Below, one piece after another: positions 61,776 through 64,000 of a DNA stretch of 64,000 nt. Positions within the stretch are counted from its first letter, which is position 1. Every line of letters starts with the position of its first letter. The DNA lies in contig WPIO01000335.1 of the NCBI GenBank assembly GCA_009760855.2, forward strand, positions 17,987 to 81,986, in the 5' to 3' direction. Below the pieces are notes generated by a model, which worked only from the letters and a program-made list of their open reading frames with translations, was not told the DNA's origin and searched no databases. The DNA comes from Cristatella mucedo. Its lineage: Eukaryota > Bryozoa > Phylactolaemata > Cristatellidae. A program made the translations under genes and the position numbers.

Positions 61776-64000
61776 CTCCAGCTTGTACACGAGCTCGGAG
61801 GAGCTGATTTTGAAGTTTCTAGATATCTCCGCGATCTGCTGGGGAATACATGCGAAATGAGTTTATTTGCATTGCGAAATGCTTGAAACCCAAGGTGCAG
61901 CACTCTACTAGCCAGCTACCGCACGCTCCGAAGAGCAGATTTGAGTTTCTAGGATATTTTGCGCATCTGCGGGTGAACTCGTGCGAAATTAGTTATTCGA
62001 GTGCAGCACTCTGCTGCCAGCCAGCAAACGCTTCGACATGCAGATTTGAAGTTTCTAGATATTCCGTGATCTGCTGGAACACGTGCGAATGAGTTATTCG
62101 AGCTGCGCAAAATGCTTGTTACACAAGGTGCAGCACTCTGGTGCGAGCTGCCGCACGCTCGGAAAAGCAGACTTGAAAGTTATAGACTCTTCCACGATCT
62201 GCTCTGGCGACATCGTGCGAAGTGTGTTATTCGAGTTCGAAAGGCTGACAAACAAGTGCAGCATCTGTGCAGCCAAGCCATCGCTCCTGACGATGCTAGA
62301 TTGAAATTTCTAGATATTCCAGCATTTGCTGGGAAAACGTGCGAAATGAGTTATTTGAGCGCGTAATGCTTGAAACAAGGTGCACCACTCTACTTCCGCC
62401 ACCCACTCTCCAACGGCAGATTTTAATAGTTTCGATATTCCGCGATTTGCCGGCGAACTGGTGGCAAAGTGATTTATTCAGTGTGCGAAATGCTTTAAAC
62501 AAGGTGCAGCACTCTGCTGCAAGCCAGCAGACGCTCCGACATGCAGATTTGAAAGTGTCTGGATATTCTGTCGATCTGCAGCGAACTCGTGCGAAATGAG
62601 TTTTTAAACTGCGAACATGCTTGAAAACAAGGTGGCAGGCACGATCTGCTTCGCAGCTTGTCAGCACAGCTCGGAGGAGCTGATTTGAAGTTTCTAAGAT
62701 ATTCCGCGATCTGCTGGGAATACATGCGAAATGAGTTATTTGAGCGCGTGAAATGCTGGAAACAAGGTGCAGACTTCTTCTGCTGCCCAGCCATCGCACG
62801 CTCGACATAGCTAGATTTGACGGTTTCCAGATATTCCGTGATCTGCTGCGAAAGTCGTGAGGATTTGTTATTCGAGTGCCACTCACAATCGAAACGCTGG
62901 CAGCACTCTGGTGCCAGCTGCCGCACGCTCCGAAGGTGCAGATTTGAAGTGTCTGTAGATCTTCGCGCTCTGCTGCGCACTCGTGCGAAAAGTGCGTGTA
63001 CTCGGTTGCGATAATGCTTGAGACAAAGTGTGCAGTCACTCTGCTGGCCAGCCAGCGCACGCGTGACGATGCTGTATTTGAAGTGTGCTAGACATTACTC
63101 GCGATCCTGCTGGCAACTCGTGCGAAATGTGAGTTATTTCAAGCGGTGAAATGCTTGAAAACAGAGGTGCAGCACTCTGCTTCGGGCCAGCGTCTTCGAT
63201 GCAGATTTAACGTTTATACATATCTCCGCGAACTGCTGCGAACTCGTGCAAATTTGTTATTGACCAAATTCGAACAACGAGCAGCACTTGGTGCAAGCAA
63301 CAGCATGCCCAAAAAGCAGATTAAGTTTCTCGTAATCTGTTAAAACTCGTTAAAATGAGTTATCAAGCGCAATGTTAGCAAAGTGCAGCACTGCCTAGCC
63401 ACCGCACGCCCATGGAAGAGCAGATTCACAATCACAGATCTTCAGCGATCTAAGCGTGAACTCGTGAGAAGCATGTTATTCGAGTGCGAAATGCTGAAGG
63501 TGCAGCACTGCTGCCAGCCACATACGCTCCGACAAGCGAGGAAATGTATTCCAATCTCGATCTGTTGCGAACCCGCAAATGAGTTATTCCAGTCCGAAAT
63601 GCTTTAAAGCAAGGTGTTAATTTTTGCTCCCAGCTAGTAAATGCTTCTTGGACATGGTGATTTGTGTTTTCTAGATGTTCAGCGTTCCGCTGCGAACCTC
63701 GTGCCAGTTGGGCGTGAATCAGGCCGAACGGTTGGCAGCACTCTGTTACACGCGCCCACGCTCCAACGATAGATTTTGGCGTCGATATATCTTCATCTGC
63801 TTAATGTAAAATGTTATCAACTGCGAAATGCTGAAACAAGCGGCAAGCAATTCCATACTGAAATAGGTTAATTCATATGATACATCGAAGTTTTCGGATT
63901 TTTCGCGATCTGCCAGAATATTGTTGTTACATATTTGAGGCGAATGTTTGAACAGGGTGCATCATCGCTGAATAGCAATATAACTGAAACGAAGTGTACT
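61776..64000 (+). repeat. Heavily corrupted end of the array
   Basis: Monomers remain recognisable but carry many scattered 1-4 base insertions and, towards the end, deletions, for example GATATCTCCGCG, CTGCTCTGGCGACATCG and GGTGGCAGGCACG. The order is still lawful: 63.19-64.0 kb reproduces 56.14-56.96 kb, including ACTCGTTAAAA (56,300 and 63,344), the private join TTATTCCAGTCCG (56,563 and 63,582) and GATGTTCAGCGTTCCGC. The last 220 bp, which look unrelated at first, align loosely to the GTTATTCAACTGCG and TTTTTCGCGATCTGC monomers of 56.8-56.95 kb. The 254-codon minus-strand frame at 62,296-63,060 exists only because indels removed stops. Low base accuracy at a contig edge is my preferred reading; real decay of an array edge is the alternative. 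Confidence 0.75.

Larger units (their letters stand above)
1..64000 (+). repeat. Satellite DNA array, ~124-bp monomer, ~515 copies
   Basis: The landmark GATTTGAAG (or GATTTAAAG, GATTAGAAG) recurs about every 124 bp from end to end, for example at 371, 495, 5075 and 5199. All copies run in the same direction; I found no inverted monomer and no foreign insertion. Each unit carries, in order, TTTCTAGATATTCC, GATCTGCTGCGAAC, GTGCGAAATGAGTTATT, GTGCGAAATGCTTGAAAC, GGTGCAGCACTCT and a variable final third. Long arrays of a single short monomer are a hallmark of eukaryotic heterochromatin, often centromeric or pericentromeric. The chromosomal position, species and satellite family cannot be read from this window. 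XbaI (TCTAGA) cuts most monomers, so genomic DNA should give a 124-bp ladder. No CENP-B box, telomere repeat, rDNA or mobile element was recognised. Certainty is high for the repeat and low for any biological role. Confidence 0.98.

Noticed and set aside
62296-63060. 254-codon open frame on the minus strand, the longest in the window
   Set aside because: It lies in the indel-rich end, where random insertions and deletions remove the regular stops. It does not exist in the clean copy of the same monomers.
1-64000. Hundreds of 60-150 codon open frames on both strands with repeated peptides such as GAALCCQPA or SRFEVSRYSAICC
   Set aside because: They follow from a stop-poor 124-bp repeat whose frame slides by one base per unit. 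They overlap each other in several frames and on both strands, end at the same repeat-borne stops, and have no domain, codon signal or promoter context.
1-64000. CRISPR-like regular repeats
   Set aside because: The repeated unit is the whole 124 bp. There are no unique spacers between short identical repeats and no cas genes.
1-64000. Coding tandem repeat protein (TAL-, PPR- or silk-like)
   Set aside because: Unit length is not a multiple of three in most copies, and indels of 1, 2, 10, 30, 36 and 91 bp are tolerated, which a coding repeat would not allow.
63780-64000. Apparent unique flanking DNA at the very end
   Set aside because: Pieces such as TATCAACTGCGAAATGCTG and GGATTTTTCGCGATCTGC line up in order with the monomers at 56.8-56.95 kb, so it is still satellite, badly corrupted.
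1-64000. A hidden novel gene system, defence island or mobile element
   Set aside because: No sequence in the window departs from the satellite phase for longer than a fraction of a monomer before the corrupted end. There is no room for a gene.

Overview
The whole 64 kb window is one uninterrupted, head-to-tail satellite DNA array. The unit is about 124 bp (about 515 copies), always in the same orientation. I see no gene, RNA gene, transposon, CRISPR array or telomere repeat. Long single-satellite arrays of this kind are typical of eukaryotic heterochromatin (centromeric, pericentromeric, subtelomeric or B-chromosome). I do not recognise the satellite family, and nothing outside the array is present to name the organism. 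Every open reading frame is a by-product of the repeat: 124 = 3 x 41 + 1, so each frame slides by one base per unit, stays open for about two units and then meets the TGA in GATTTGAAG.

Monomer. Taking GATTTGAAG as position 1, the consensus is about 50% GC with about 9 CpG. Key parts are GAAGTTTCTAGATATTCC (holding an XbaI site and an alternating GAA/TTC pattern), CTGCGAAC, two copies of GTGCGAAATG 20 bp apart, the most conserved stretch GGTGCAGCACTCT, and a variable final third (CTGCTGCCAGCC..CACGCTCCGACGAGCA). Unit variants of 123, 122 and 125 bp recur in fixed places.

Layout. 1-2.13 kb is diverged monomers whose only close ordered relative lies 42.6 kb away, at 42.65-44.56 kb. 2.1-5.2 kb is diverged mosaic. 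5.24-11.57 kb holds three overlapping partial copies of a 22-monomer (2.72 kb) arrangement. 11.6-16.7 kb is mosaic with a local two-monomer duplication. 16.66-34.87 kb is a nested higher-order repeat (HOR): two full 5.3 kb units (about 43 monomers), a 4.46 kb unit lacking about 7 monomers, and extra runs of the 16-monomer (1,977 bp) module that ends each unit. 34.9-36.95 kb copies material seen at 7.2-8.3 kb. 36.95-40.5 kb is an 11-monomer (1.36 kb) HOR. 40.3-43.1 kb recurs at 51.4-54.05 and 59.0-61.65 kb. 44.59-52.15 kb is a tandem duplication of a 31-monomer (3.84 kb) block. A 7.6 kb block that includes part of this material is duplicated again, with a junction near 58.38 kb.

End of window. 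From about 61.8 kb to 64.0 kb the same monomer order continues but the sequence is riddled with scattered insertions and deletions. Because the order, and even a private deletion junction, is shared with a clean copy 7.0 kb upstream, I favour poor base accuracy at a contig edge over true decay of an array edge, though the sequence alone cannot settle it. A second cluster of one-base, mostly homopolymer indels lies at 22.8-30.9 kb.

The nested, patchwork structure is what repeated unequal exchange between misaligned monomers leaves behind. Distances and block edges come from reading shared variants and are good to a few bases inside blocks and roughly 20-100 bases at edges.
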